Below are positions 36,391-45,331 of a stretch of 64,000 bases of DNA, one piece after another. Below the pieces are notes generated by a model. That model made no database searches, was not told the DNA's origin, and was given only the letters and a program-made list of their open reading frames with translations. Position numbers and translations under genes: made by a program. How positions within the stretch are numbered: position 1 is the stretch's first letter; the number at the start of each line of letters is the position of its first letter. The DNA is from CAYMPH01 sp964529415 (GTDB lineage Bacteria; Spirochaetota; UBA4802; UBA5550), in the NCBI GenBank assembly GCA_964529415.1, contig CAZGWD010000010.1, positions 1-64,000 of the forward strand, written 5' to 3'.

Positions 36391-36825
36391 TTATATTTTT
36401 GCGCCATAATACTCTATATACCATTTAAAAAAATTCTGTATCTTTTTATGTATATTCCCCACAGCTCCTGCACTTATCAGCATTTCATTGAAATCATTTA
36501 AGGAGCTGTTAGCGAGCACTATAACATCCGGCTTTGCAGCAATCATTCCTATTGTCAAGCTCACGCCTGAAGCAGCATCTTCAAGCCTGTAATCCATTAA
36601 AACAATGTCAATATCATGCATATTGTTTTTAAACATTTCTTTTGTTTCTGCAGTTGTTCTGGCTGAAATAACATCAATATCCGGACTGATCAGTTTGATA
36701 ATGTGACTGAAGAAATCTATTGCAAAATAGCTGTCATCTACAATGAAAATCTTTTTTACTCTGCATGGTATGGTTTTAATAATATTAATATATTCTTCGG
36801 GAAGCCTGGTTTCCTCATTGTTCAT
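36391..36825 (-). CDS. Receiver-domain protein
   Basis: A 144-residue protein consisting of a receiver after a 22-residue leader. VDDS at about 26-29, a phosphoacceptor in VLMDYRLED, Ser in ANSS and Lys in HKKI are present, though the C-terminal part is divergent. There is no output domain. I chose the ATG at 36825 with AGGA seven bases upstream; an in-frame TTG overlapping the previous stop is less likely. It follows the NarL-type regulator by 41 bases and could compete for, or share, phosphate from the kinase at 37640-38686. Confidence 0.8.
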   Translation of the reverse strand: MNNEETRLPEEYINIIKTIPCRVKKIFIVDDSYFAIDFFSHIIKLISPDIDVISARTTAETKEMFKNNMHDIDIVLMDYRLEDAASGVSLTIGMIAAKPDVIVLANSSLNDFNEMLISAGAVGNIHKKIQNFFKWYIEYYGAKI

Positions 36826-36866
36826 TTTTAATCCTGTTTTAATTAATCCATTGATGCAATTAAAAA

Positions 36867-37544
36867 TCAATTCTGATCTTTAGTAAGATTCCACTGTACA
36901 GCATGTTTTACAAGTTCAGCAGCGCTTGTAAGACCAAGCTTTTCTTTTATATTCCTGCGGTGCGAATCAACTGTATTTACACTAATATTCATTTTTTTCG
37001 AAATCTCACTTGATGAAAGGCCGTTGCCGATCATCTGAAACACTTCGAATTCCCTGTTCGCGAGACTGTCAAGGGGGGATCCGGATGAATCATCCGAATG
37101 GCCATGCAGCAGCTTATCAATAATTTTTCCGGATATGCGCTCACTGAGGTACAATTCGCCATTCATAACCTTTCGAATTGCTCCAACAATATTTGTTGTT
37201 GCTTCTTTTTTCATAATATATCCGCGGGCGCCGGCTTTAATGCTCCGTTCAGCAAAAAGCGACTCATCGTGCATGGACAGTATTAAAGATTTTACTTTAG
37301 GGAAGCGCTCACGAATTGACCTGGCAAGATCAAGACCGCTCATTTCACCTTCCAAAGTCAAATCAAGCACTGCTACGTCTATTTTATTGTTTGCAAGTAT
37401 ATTGATTGCTTCATTGCAGTCCCCTGCCTCAGCAGATACCACAAGATCTTTTTCCTCTTCTATAAGATCCTTCAGCCCTTTACGAAGTACAGGATGATCA
37501 TCCACGAGCAATATATTTATTATTTCTTTATTTTTGTTAACCAT
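36867..37544 (-). CDS. NarL/FixJ-family DNA-binding response regulator
   Basis: A 225-residue two-domain regulator. Receiver: LLVDDHPVLRKGL, phosphoacceptor in VAVLDLTLEGEMSG, Ser in LSMHDE and Lys in IMKKEA. LuxR-type helix-turn-helix at about 160-220: LANREFEVFQMI, GLSSSEISKKMNISVNTVDSH. The start at the ATG 37544 has an AGGT upstream; 12 earlier in-frame residues are not part of the fold. It is encoded just after the HisKA_3 kinase, the classical partner type. A palindrome lies in the gap before the gene and another beyond the following receiver gene, which suggests autoregulation and control of the che cluster. Confidence 0.92.
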   Translation of the reverse strand: MVNKNKEIINILLVDDHPVLRKGLKDLIEEEKDLVVSAEAGDCNEAINILANNKIDVAVLDLTLEGEMSGLDLARSIRERFPKVKSLILSMHDESLFAERSIKAGARGYIMKKEATTNIVGAIRKVMNGELYLSERISGKIIDKLLHGHSDDSSGSPLDSLANREFEVFQMIGNGLSSSEISKKMNISVNTVDSHRRNIKEKLGLTSAAELVKHAVQWNLTKDQN

Positions 37545-37612
37545 GTTTAATTTACCTGCTTGCATTATTATAGCCAGCAATCTTATTTCTGTAAATAATA
37601 AAAAACCCTATA

Positions 37613-37641
37613 AACTTTATGACGAAATCCATCATAAAGTT
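37613..37641. promoter_or_regulatory. Inverted repeat with core related to the 36304 palindrome
   Basis: AACTTTATGA (37613-37622) and TCATAAAGTT (37632-37641) form a perfect 10-bp inverted repeat with a 9-base spacer. The core 37619-37635 (ATGACGAAATCCATCAT) is the second copy of the palindrome at 36304-36320. It lies between the kinase stop and the NarL-type regulator start. As a hairpin it could also be an attenuator, but no T-run follows on the minus strand. Confidence 0.5.
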
Positions 37642-38686
37642 ATAATCTCTTTTTTACATGCACAATAAAGCCTTCCCCTGCATTTTTAATAAACTCAAAT
37701 TCTGCGTCAATCAAATCCGACCTGTATTTCATTATTCTCAATCCCATACCGCTGTCATGACTGCTTTCATTTTTTACCTGCGATCCGTCATCCTCTACTG
37801 TTAAATCCAGCTCAGCGTTAGTTGAGTTTAGTGAAATCAGAATATTCCGGGCTTTCCCGTGTTTTATGGCATTGCTAATAGCTTCACGGGCAACTGAATA
37901 CAGACATGTTGCAATATTTTTATCTGATATATTATTTATAATATTTTTTTCAAGGCGGCAGTTAACCTCAAATATTTTATTTATATTGATAGCCATTTCT
38001 TCTATGTTGTCAGCTGCGCCTTCCAGATCATCAATTAAAGGGTAGAGACCCCGCGCAAGAAGTCTTACCTCATCAATAGCAGTATTGTTAAGTTCAATTA
38101 TATATTTGACAGCATCAAGTTCAGGAGATTCATTTTTAACCAATTTATTTTCAAGAGATTTGAGTCTGTAGGCAATTCCTGTTAGCTGCTGTCCTAAACC
38201 ATCGTGCAATTCCTGGCCAAGACGCTTCCTTTCCTCATCCCTGATTATAACAATCTCATCCTCAAGCTTTTTACGATCAATAATTTCCCGCTTTAGCTCA
38301 TCAATCTGAATAAGCTGAAGATGTGTTTTCACCCGTGCAATAACCTCATCCACCTGAAACGGTTTTACAATATAATCAACACCGCCCTCGCTGAAAGCCT
38401 TGATTTTCTGGTCCAGCATGCCCATAGCACTGATAAAAATTACAGGGATATGTTTCAATTCGGGATTGGCTTTCAGGGCACGGCAAACCCCATACCCATC
38501 CAGGCCTGGCATCATAATGTCCAGCAGAATCAGATCCGGCGGAGGCTTTATCCCGGCAATTACAAGGGCATCATTACCGTTACCGGCAACCATTACCTCG
38601 TACCCCTGCTCTTCCAGCATCTGACCCAGCACCTTAAGGTTTTCAGGTGTATCGTCTACTATGAGAATTAGTTTTCTGTTATCCAT
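37640..38686 (-). CDS. Receiver-HisKA_3 sensor kinase
   Basis: A 348-residue soluble kinase. Residues 1-120 are a receiver very like those of the two receiver-kinases at 12818-15514 (starts MDNRKLILIVDDTPENLK). A coiled coil leads to HisKA_3, with the phospho-accepting His in RLGQELHDGLGQQL, and a HATPase (REAISNAIKHG, EDDGSQ, GMGLRIM). Kinases of this NarX/DesK type normally phosphorylate NarL-type regulators, and one is encoded 95 bases downstream. The start is placed at the ATG 38686 by alignment with the paralogues; the Shine-Dalgarno is weak. The N-terminal receiver suggests that it is itself controlled by another kinase. Confidence 0.9.
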   Translation of the reverse strand: MDNRKLILIVDDTPENLKVLGQMLEEQGYEVMVAGNGNDALVIAGIKPPPDLILLDIMMPGLDGYGVCRALKANPELKHIPVIFISAMGMLDQKIKAFSEGGVDYIVKPFQVDEVIARVKTHLQLIQIDELKREIIDRKKLEDEIVIIRDEERKRLGQELHDGLGQQLTGIAYRLKSLENKLVKNESPELDAVKYIIELNNTAIDEVRLLARGLYPLIDDLEGAADNIEEMAININKIFEVNCRLEKNIINNISDKNIATCLYSVAREAISNAIKHGKARNILISLNSTNAELDLTVEDDGSQVKNESSHDSGMGLRIMKYRSDLIDAEFEFIKNAGEGFIVHVKKRL

Positions 38687-38962
38687 ATAGGCACCATATA
38701 TATTGGGCAATATTCAGAATAATTACAGCCATAAGGTTATTGTAAATTACATCCGGCATTAACAATATACGGACCACAAATTTATTATAACTGTTAACAA
38801 AATGATTATAGCATAAAGATTTTCGAGATATGATTTTTAAAAAAATAACACTTTCCTGAATAAAAAGTCAATTATTTAATAAATTAAAAAATTCTCTTTA
38901 AAATTCAAGTTTTTGTCCGATAATAAAGACAAGGAAAATCATGCTGTCCAGGGAGGGACTCA
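38687..38962. other. Divergent intergenic region
   Basis: This 276-base AT-rich gap separates the minus-strand kinase from the plus-strand OmpA-family gene and must hold both promoters. A GATAAT (38919-38924) is a possible -10 box for the OmpA-like gene. No gene or clear RNA structure was seen. Confidence 0.3.
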
Positions 38963-40177
38963 ATGAAATTAAAATTTTCAGCACTAATTCTGATATTAAT
39001 AATTTTCAGTTTTCAAAATGCCCGCAGCGAAGGAAACGGCATAATACTGAAATGGGACATTCCGCTTAACGACAGACTTGAAATTGTAAAAACCGCCAAA
39101 GTAAAATATCTTCTAAACTCTGATAAAAATACAAAATTCAAGCTATACGAAGAGAGGAACATCATTGACCTCACATGTTTTAAAAAAGAGAATACTCAGA
39201 ATTTTGTTAAAGGAAATTTTTCCATCTACCAGAAAGACGCAGGCACAAACATTTTTCTGATGAAGGAAAAATATGAATCTGAATTCATAATTGAAGATTC
39301 AGGAAAATTCCAGATCAAGCGCGATATTTACATGCCGAACCTCAGAAACATTCCATCGTTTCCATCAACAAATTTAAAAACAGGCGAATCATGGACTCTG
39401 CCCGGCGAACTTGTTATAACAAAATATTCAGTTCCCTTCTCAATTATTTTTCAGGTAAACTATAAGCTTTCACAGATGAGCAGAATTGCAGGTGATGATG
39501 TTGCTGTAATTGAATACGAGTACCAGATCAATGAAAACCTTTCCAATCAGAAAGTTCCGGACGATTTCCCTTCAAAAATTCTCGCAGTGAATAAAGGAAT
39601 TATCTACTGGGATGTTAAAAAAAGCAAACCTCTCGATATGAAAGACAAGTACCGGATTATTTTTGCCTATACCGGAAGATCAGGGCAATTCATGTCTGAG
39701 GAATTTCAGATGCAGATCCTCACAGAGAACACAATATATCCTTCTACCCCAAAAAATGAAAAGGAAATCGCGCGCGATGATATAAAAGACAAGATAGGAA
39801 AGGACGGAATTGATGTTGAGACTGAAAAACGCGGAATTGTTGTGCGAATGGGCGATGTTCTTTTTGATTTCGATTCATACGGTCTTAAAGATAATGCCAG
39901 GGAAAAATTAAGCTCACTCATAGATGTTCTGAAGAAAAAATATCCTAATCGTGAAATCATAGTTGAAGGACATACAGATTCTATCGGCGAAAAAGGATAC
40001 AATAAACAGCTTTCGGAAAACAGGGCCAAATCTGCTGCGGAATATTTAAAGAAAGGACTTGGCCACGACAAAATTTCATACAAGGGATTCGGCGCAGACA
40101 ACCCGAGAGAATCAAACTCAACGAATACCGGAAGAGAAAAAAACCGCAGGGTGGAAATTATAATCAAGCTCGATTAA
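38963..40177 (+). CDS. OmpA-family outer membrane protein
   Basis: A 404-residue exported protein with a signal peptide (residues 1-22, cleavage near ARS-EG). Residues 25-270 are a beta-rich domain I do not recognise, with a WTLPGEL segment and many charged strands. The C-terminal 110 residues are a peptidoglycan-binding OmpA domain: VLFDFDSYGLKDNAREKL, EGHTDSIGEKGYN, LSENRAKSAAEYL and GREKNRRVEI, including the Asp and Arg that bind diaminopimelate. AGGGAGG precedes the ATG by seven bases. The gene is single and convergent with the CDF transporter, eight bases away. It likely tethers the outer membrane to the cell wall. Confidence 0.92.
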   Translation: MKLKFSALILILIIFSFQNARSEGNGIILKWDIPLNDRLEIVKTAKVKYLLNSDKNTKFKLYEERNIIDLTCFKKENTQNFVKGNFSIYQKDAGTNIFLMKEKYESEFIIEDSGKFQIKRDIYMPNLRNIPSFPSTNLKTGESWTLPGELVITKYSVPFSIIFQVNYKLSQMSRIAGDDVAVIEYEYQINENLSNQKVPDDFPSKILAVNKGIIYWDVKKSKPLDMKDKYRIIFAYTGRSGQFMSEEFQMQILTENTIYPSTPKNEKEIARDDIKDKIGKDGIDVETEKRGIVVRMGDVLFDFDSYGLKDNAREKLSSLIDVLKKKYPNREIIVEGHTDSIGEKGYNKQLSENRAKSAAEYLKKGLGHDKISYKGFGADNPRESNSTNTGREKNRRVEIIIKLD

Positions 40178-40185
40178 GAATATTC

Positions 40186-41112
40186 TCACCTGATATTTTT
40201 TTCTGTTAAACCATATCGTTCCTCTTTTTCAATATTGCCATGAGGTTCGATATGTATAATAATGTCGTAAATATTCGGAATAGATGATCTGATGTTTTTT
40301 TCAAGATGCATGATCCTGTCATGAGCTTCCACTACTTTCAAATTGCCATTGACCTCAACATCCATATCAATAACATGGTATCCGCCGAGTTTTCTTATTC
40401 TCACCCGGTGCGGATTGCTTACTCCATCAGAAATTTTTACTGATTCAAATATTTTATCATATAGATCCTTATCCACTTCACCTTCCATCATTTCGGTAAT
40501 TGTACCCAAAAATATGCGGACTGCAGTAATCATAATCCATATGCCGATTATGATGGCGAGTAATTTATCAATGACCGGCAGATTAAAGAAAAAAACGCAC
40601 CCCAGACCGGCAAGAACGCTGACTGAACTTATAACATCATTCTGCATATTTTTGCTGTTTGCAATAAGCATAGCACTGCCGGATTTTTTTCCCAATGAAT
40701 ACTGGCTCCACGAGAGAAGCAGTTTTCCTGCAATAGAAAAAACAGTAACATAAACCGCAATAGCTTCCGGCATCTGAATCGAATCATGATTTAAAAGCTT
40801 ATCTAAAGTTGATAGAGATAGCTGTCCCCCGATAAAAAAAATAATAAAAGCCAGTATGGATGTGGCAATAGTTTCAGCCCTGAAATGACCATACGGGTGT
40901 TCCTTATCAGGTGGATCAGCTATTATAACTGAGACAACAAGAGTTATGATGGAAATAAAAATATCCGTAAGGCTGTCAATACCATCCCCAAGAACAGCGA
41001 GACTTCCTGAAACAAGCCCAACTGTTATTTTTGATATTGAAAGAACAGCATTCCCGGCAATACTGATAATCGAAGCTGTTTTAATTATTTTATTTCTGTC
41101 CTGGTTATCCAT
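40186..41112 (-). CDS. CDF-family cation efflux transporter
   Basis: A 308-residue cation diffusion facilitator. About six membrane helices occupy residues 15-205 and a cytoplasmic metallochaperone-like domain follows. The signature near TM2 is GDGIDSLTDIFIS, where the Asp residues would bind Zn, Fe, Mn or similar ions; HPYGHFRAETIA is the typical loop and the second site is NSKNMQNDVISS, with Asn and Asp replacing the usual H-D pair, so metal choice may differ. It starts seven bases after the terC stop and has a weak ribosome site, so coupling with terC is likely. Both may serve metal homeostasis. Confidence 0.9.
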   Translation of the reverse strand: MDNQDRNKIIKTASIISIAGNAVLSISKITVGLVSGSLAVLGDGIDSLTDIFISIITLVVSVIIADPPDKEHPYGHFRAETIATSILAFIIFFIGGQLSLSTLDKLLNHDSIQMPEAIAVYVTVFSIAGKLLLSWSQYSLGKKSGSAMLIANSKNMQNDVISSVSVLAGLGCVFFFNLPVIDKLLAIIIGIWIMITAVRIFLGTITEMMEGEVDKDLYDKIFESVKISDGVSNPHRVRIRKLGGYHVIDMDVEVNGNLKVVEAHDRIMHLEKNIRSSIPNIYDIIIHIEPHGNIEKEERYGLTEKNIR

Positions 41113-41119
41113 ATCTTTA

Positions 41120-42040
41120 TTATTTCACATCTTTTTCATCAGGGAAAAAGATGGAAGCGGCAATAGACAGAATCAGAATACCGCAAATTATCCCGAGTGA
41201 AATGTAAATTGGTATTTTTATCCAGTGAGAGATAATCATCTTTATTCCAACAAATATCAGAATCAGTGAAAGCCCGTAATGAAGATGGCGGAAAAGCCCC
41301 ATTACGCCTGAGAGAGCGAAATAAAGCGCGCGCAAACCCAGTATAGCCATTATGTTCGATGTAAACACAATAAAGGCATCCTGAGATATTGCAAGAACAG
41401 CAGGAACTGAATCCACGGCAAAAATAATATCTGAAGTTTCAATGACAAGCAGGACAATGAAAAGAGGAGTTGCATACCACCTTGAACCCTGCTTGACAAA
41501 AAAGCTTCCTCCATGGTATTCACCTGTAACAGGCATGATTCTGCGGAAAAGTTTTAAAACAGGATTTTTTTCCGGATGCACCTCTACATCCTGTGAATTG
41601 AACATTTTTATTCCGGAATAGATAAGAATCGCTCCAAAGATATAAATTATCCAGTAAAATTTGCTTATAAGCGCTATGCCTGCTGCAATAAAAATAAACC
41701 GCATCACAAGAGCGCCTATGATTCCCCAGAATAAAACCTTATGCTGATAAATTACCGGCACCCTGAAATAAGTAAACAGCATCAGAAACACAAACAGATT
41801 ATCCATGCTCAGGGATTTTTCTATAATGTATGCAGTGAAATACTGAAGTGCGCTTTCACCGCCTTTTGAGTAATACACAACAGCATTAAAAGCAAGAGCA
41901 AGAGAAATCCAGAATGCCGACCACAGAAGAGCTTCCTTAAGTTTTATCTCATGCGCCTTACGGTTGAATACAGCAATATCGAGCACAAGCATAAGTGCTA
42001 TAAATATTCCAAAACCGATCCACCAGATATCAAAAGTCAT
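41120..42040 (-). CDS. TerC-family integral membrane protein
   Basis: A 306-residue protein with about eight hydrophobic helices. The typical TerC features are present: KEALLWSAFW, EKSLSMDNLFVFL with the acidic pair, QHKVLFWGI, and ETSDIIFAVDSVPAVLAIS with conserved Glu and Asp residues in the membrane. TerC proteins are linked to tellurite resistance and, in better-studied cases, to manganese export during metalation of secreted proteins. AGGAG precedes the ATG by eight bases. It forms an operon with the CDF transporter. I looked for a yybP-ykoY riboswitch upstream and saw none. Confidence 0.93.
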   Translation of the reverse strand: MTFDIWWIGFGIFIALMLVLDIAVFNRKAHEIKLKEALLWSAFWISLALAFNAVVYYSKGGESALQYFTAYIIEKSLSMDNLFVFLMLFTYFRVPVIYQHKVLFWGIIGALVMRFIFIAAGIALISKFYWIIYIFGAILIYSGIKMFNSQDVEVHPEKNPVLKLFRRIMPVTGEYHGGSFFVKQGSRWYATPLFIVLLVIETSDIIFAVDSVPAVLAISQDAFIVFTSNIMAILGLRALYFALSGVMGLFRHLHYGLSLILIFVGIKMIISHWIKIPIYISLGIICGILILSIAASIFFPDEKDVK

Positions 42041-42188
42041 GAATTACGCTCCTAAACATAATAATTTTGATTATTTTATATAAAGCTTGTTATCTTAAAC
42101 ATACTTCCAGCTCGCTAAATCTGAAAATTACATAAGTTTTCGCAATATTAATTAATTCAAGCATTAACTTTAAATTTTAAGTTAAAAA

Positions 42189-42602
42189 CTACAATTTAAT
42201 CATCTCTAATAATTTTCCTATAACATTATTAATTATTGAATTCTGATCAATAGTTTTTCCGATTGTGACAACCCCGAGCGGAGCAGAAGTCTCTGAAGCA
42301 GCCACTACAGATTTATCCTTAAATATCTCAACCTTAAGCGTTCCAGGCGCAGACTCTGTTTTTCTGAACATGCACAGAGCAGAAACACCTCTCCCTTTAT
42401 ACTCAACTGGTATCACGCCTTCAACATTAGTTGGAATACCAATGCTTCTGGAACCTGGTATTGAGTAATTTCCCTTAAATTTAGTTCCATGAGTTCCGGA
42501 AATTTTAATGAAATAATCAGACTCTATTGTATTTAAATTTAAACCGCATCCTGAAAAAAAGACAACAGCTATGATAATAAAAGATGGTAAAGTTCTATTC
42601 AT
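42189..42602 (-). CDS. Putative lipoprotein
   Basis: A 137-residue protein with a lipoprotein signal: basic start, hydrophobic segment and a lipobox FFSGC with Cys19. The mature domain is short, beta-rich, with repeated GTHGTKFKGN and VIPVEYKGRG segments and a C-terminal helix. It resembles small lipoproteins that bind hydrophobic ligands or peptides, but I do not recognise a family. GGAGA precedes the ATG by six bases. It stands as its own unit between the terC operon and the zinc-ribbon gene. Confidence 0.75.
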   Translation of the reverse strand: MNRTLPSFIIIAVVFFSGCGLNLNTIESDYFIKISGTHGTKFKGNYSIPGSRSIGIPTNVEGVIPVEYKGRGVSALCMFRKTESAPGTLKVEIFKDKSVVAASETSAPLGVVTIGKTIDQNSIINNVIGKLLEMIKL

Positions 42603-42657
42603 GTTAAGTCTCCAGTAATATTTTTCATTTATTAATAATCTTTTTCTTTTTAAAATC

Positions 42658-42728
42658 TCCCTCCCTCAACCGAACCTATAAGGCACGAATGCCGAGATTC
42701 GGCAGATGAGCTGCTGTCAAGGGAGGAG
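42658..42728. repeat. Palindromic repeat element
   Basis: This short element contains a hairpin at 42691-42703 (GCCGA, loop GAT, TCGGC) set between CTCCCT-type and AGGGAG-type arms, so the whole segment can fold back. It is of the same character as the other dispersed palindromic elements and lies in the gap after the zinc-ribbon gene and before the lipoprotein gene start. Confidence 0.45.
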
Positions 42729-42757
42729 TAAAAAGTTAATATTTCTTTTTCATTATA

Positions 42758-43000
42758 TTAATCAAACAATTCTCTTAATAAACTTTTTTTCTTTCCGGAA
42801 TGATGGCCGCTGCTGTGCTTATCATAGTGATGCTCTTTATCCTGATAAACATTTGAGCTGACTGCGGATTCGGAACGTTCTATTATTTTTTCCAGTTCGC
42901 CTCTGTCAAGCCAGATACCGCGGCATTTTGGACAGTAGTCAATTTCAACTCCCTGCTTATCACTCATTAGCAGCGTAACATTACATTGAGGACAGTTCAT
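42758..43000 (-). CDS. Zinc-ribbon (zf-TFIIB) protein
   Basis: An 80-residue protein with a zinc ribbon of the TFIIB type: CPQC at residues 3-6 and CPKC near 23-26 followed by RGIWLDRGELEKII, the hallmark of this small family. The tail is rich in His and Lys (KEHHYDKHSSGHHSGKKK). Function is unknown in the family; a regulatory or nucleic acid-binding role is usually assumed. AAGGAG precedes the ATG. The gene stands alone. Confidence 0.9.
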   Translation of the reverse strand: MNCPQCNVTLLMSDKQGVEIDYCPKCRGIWLDRGELEKIIERSESAVSSNVYQDKEHHYDKHSSGHHSGKKKSLLRELFD

Positions 43001-43111
43001 AAATATCTCCTTATGATTTATAATACTATTTTCAAAAAAGAAAACAGTTATAGACGTTTAAACTATTGGTTTTACTTTAAAATTAATAATGCTGTAATCT
43101 GATGAAAATAT

Positions 43112-43432
43112 TTACGAGAAGGTGGATCTTGACCAGACTGAGTATCCGGCTATCAGGGGAATAATTTGAGAAGAAATAATTTCAGAAAAAATGCTGTCTG
43201 AATTCTGATAAATATCATAAGAAAAAAAAGTGTTTAAAATATCATCATATATTTTATTTCTTTTTTTTCCTGAAATTAAATTAGTTTTTGAAAGATTTTT
43301 ATTTATCTTGAGAACAACGACACTTTTATCCGAATTTTCAATAAAATCAAAAACATCATGTGATATCACCTGGGTTATTAAATAACTCAGCAATGCAATC
43401 ATGATTATGGATATATTCAGTATTTTTTTCAT
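43112..43432 (-). CDS. Small exported or membrane-anchored hypothetical protein
   Basis: A 106-residue product with an N-terminal hydrophobic segment at about 5-23 (signal anchor or signal peptide) and a short, mostly hydrophilic domain rich in Ser, Asn, Lys and Ile, ending in a hydrophobic SQIIPLIAGYSVW stretch. No family is recognised. A GGAAG lies just before the ATG at a poor distance, so the expression level or start is uncertain. Codon use matches the AT-rich neighbours. It stands alone. Confidence 0.5.
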   Translation of the reverse strand: MKKILNISIIMIALLSYLITQVISHDVFDFIENSDKSVVVLKINKNLSKTNLISGKKRNKIYDDILNTFFSYDIYQNSDSIFSEIISSQIIPLIAGYSVWSRSTFS

Positions 43433-43648
43433 TCTTCCATTTTTAAAAAAACAATTTAAACGTTAATATAGATTTTAAAACAAAACAATCTTATGTAACA
43501 TTAGAAATAATATATCAGTCAATACGTCAAGATTTTTATTTATTTAAAATTTTCAATAACAGCCGGCATTTGCCATATCGGTAGAAAAAATTCTTATAAA
43601 AAAATGCTTGATCAGAACAATAATAAAATACGCTTTGATTAAAACAAT

Positions 43649-44917
43649 GTGTCTGCAAACAGGCCTGTGAAATATCAAAAGGGTGAAAAGTCCTTGAAAA
43701 AAAAATCAAAATTCCATGCTGTTTCAAAAATAATATCAGGCAGCGGCTCTTTAAAAAATATTCCTTCTGAATTAGCTCAACTCGGAGCATCAAGACCTCT
43801 TGTAATCACAGATAAAGCATACAAGGGCTCGGGCGCTGAAAAAAAAATTACCAAATCCTTCCGCAAGCCAAACTGCACTCCAGTTTCAATACATATTGAA
43901 GCTGAAAACAAAACAAGCCTTGATGAAATTATAAGGATTACAGGACTGTACAGATGGAAAAGCTGCGATTCAATTATTGCCATAGGAAGCGCAACAGCAA
44001 TGGACACTGCACGCGGAGTAAACATTATTGTTTCAACAGGAAATGAAAACATAGTTCAATTCGCAGGCAAGGAAAAAATTCCGAATAAACTGAAGCCGAT
44101 GGTTGCAGTTCCTCTTCCTGTACTCCGCGGAAATGAAACATCGAACATGGCACTCATTAACGGTGTTAAATACATCTCAGGCTATCTTTATCCGGATATT
44201 ATCGCTTCTGACCCGAAACTTTCTGCTCTCGCATCGAAACATTCCATACTCGAAAGCGCATTGTCAATTCTCTCTTTATCACTTGACTCAGCTATGCTGC
44301 AAAAAGGTGATCCTGAAAGAAATACATATCTGTTCAAAGCTTTAAATTTAATATGCTCAAATCTCGAAACTATGCACGAAAAGCCTGGTAACAAAAAAAT
44401 TAAAACCGCTCTTGTAGAAGCAGGCGCCATCACAGGTGCTGCATGTGATTCATCAAATCCCGGATTCATTACAAGTGCAGGCCTTGCCATTTCAGAAGAA
44501 ACAGGATTGCCTTTCGGGACTGCTGCCGGAATAATAATGCCGCATGCGATTGAATACTCATATGAGCATCATGGCCCGCATGACAGCGGTATTCTGCTTG
44601 CTGTTGCAGGAAAGAAAATATTTGACATAACTCCGGAAAAGCAGAGAGGAGAAGTAACAGCTGTAATGATAGAAAGCTGGATCAACGGAATTGGAAGCCG
44701 CATCCCGAAAAACTTAAATAAAATAAAATTCCCCGAAAGCAGAATCAGGGCTGTTTCAGATATTGCGGAAAAATTAAGCGGCGGAATATACAAAAGCCGG
44801 GAATTTTTTTCTGTATTCACAACTGCCATGACAGGAAAAATCAAGACTAAAGAAAAAGATAAAATGTCATTCGACCTGAATAAAATAATAAACAATACTT
44901 TTGGTATAGAAAAATAA
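43649..44917 (+). CDS. Iron-alcohol-dehydrogenase-fold protein lacking metal ligands
   Basis: A protein of up to 422 residues with the overall pattern of the Fe-dependent alcohol dehydrogenase family: a dinucleotide-type N-domain (LVITDKAYKGSG, SIIAIGSATAMDTARG) and a helical C-domain (DPKLSALASKHS, GLPFGTAAGIIMPHAIEYS). The key residues are not there. GGGS of the nucleotide loop reads GSAT, the D and H of the first metal helix align with Ser and Leu, and the His of the PHG motif aligns with Phe. It is therefore probably not a classical dehydrogenase; a structural or altered catalytic role is inferred. The start may be GTG 43649, GTG 43667 or TTG 43694; none has an ideal ribosome site. It is convergent with the BNR fragment gene. 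Confidence 0.8.
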   Translation: MSANRPVKYQKGEKSLKKKSKFHAVSKIISGSGSLKNIPSELAQLGASRPLVITDKAYKGSGAEKKITKSFRKPNCTPVSIHIEAENKTSLDEIIRITGLYRWKSCDSIIAIGSATAMDTARGVNIIVSTGNENIVQFAGKEKIPNKLKPMVAVPLPVLRGNETSNMALINGVKYISGYLYPDIIASDPKLSALASKHSILESALSILSLSLDSAMLQKGDPERNTYLFKALNLICSNLETMHEKPGNKKIKTALVEAGAITGAACDSSNPGFITSAGLAISEETGLPFGTAAGIIMPHAIEYSYEHHGPHDSGILLAVAGKKIFDITPEKQRGEVTAVMIESWINGIGSRIPKNLNKIKFPESRIRAVSDIAEKLSGGIYKSREFFSVFTTAMTGKIKTKEKDKMSFDLNKIINNTFGIEK

Positions 44918-44934
44918 CCTAAGTTAATTTATTG

Positions 44935-45153
44935 TTATATTAAATGCCAGGTTGTCCAGGTTGCGCCAGCATCTCCTGAAGTGTATATCTTTTCGTCAAT
45001 AACTGCTTCAGAAAGCATTGCTGTATCACTTGAATTTACAATTTTAGACCATTTCCTGTTTAAATCACGCGCATTCCATGTAGCGCAGGAATCAAATGAT
45101 ATAAAAACCTGATTGTCTAAGATTACTGCTGTATTTTTTTCCTGAAAATTCAT
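44935..45153 (-). CDS. Short BNR/Asp-box repeat protein, likely fragment
   Basis: A product of about 72 residues with two Asp-box-like motifs, SFDSCATW and SGDAGATWT, typical of sialidase-type beta-propeller repeats. Real propellers need six or more such repeats and a signal peptide; neither is present. It may be a remnant of a larger exported protein or a small stand-alone gene. The ATG at 45153 has GAGGG four bases before it; upstream GTG and ATG starts would add up to nine residues. Confidence 0.45.
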   Translation of the reverse strand: MNFQEKNTAVILDNQVFISFDSCATWNARDLNRKWSKIVNSSDTAMLSEAVIDEKIYTSGDAGATWTTWHLI

Positions 45154-45331
45154 AATTCCCTCGATCATTATTTGTTTCACTTGAATATTTAATAAAACCT
45201 GTGAGTTTTAACTATCTCTATTATTACTGTTTTACTAAAGAATAGTGTAAATTTTTTCAGCAGGTTTTTTATTTTTTCCAGTAATACTAATAAGTGGCAT
45301 TTATACAGAAAAGTGACAAAAAAAATCTGCA

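Noticed and set aside
38885..38925. Sigma-28-like elements (TAAA and CCGATAA) before the OmpA-family gene
   Set aside because: The spacing between the two words is about two bases off the usual pattern, so the match is not better than chance in such AT-rich DNA.
42041..42188. Possible yybP-ykoY riboswitch before terC
   Set aside because: The conserved G-rich elements and paired stems expected for that class are not visible.
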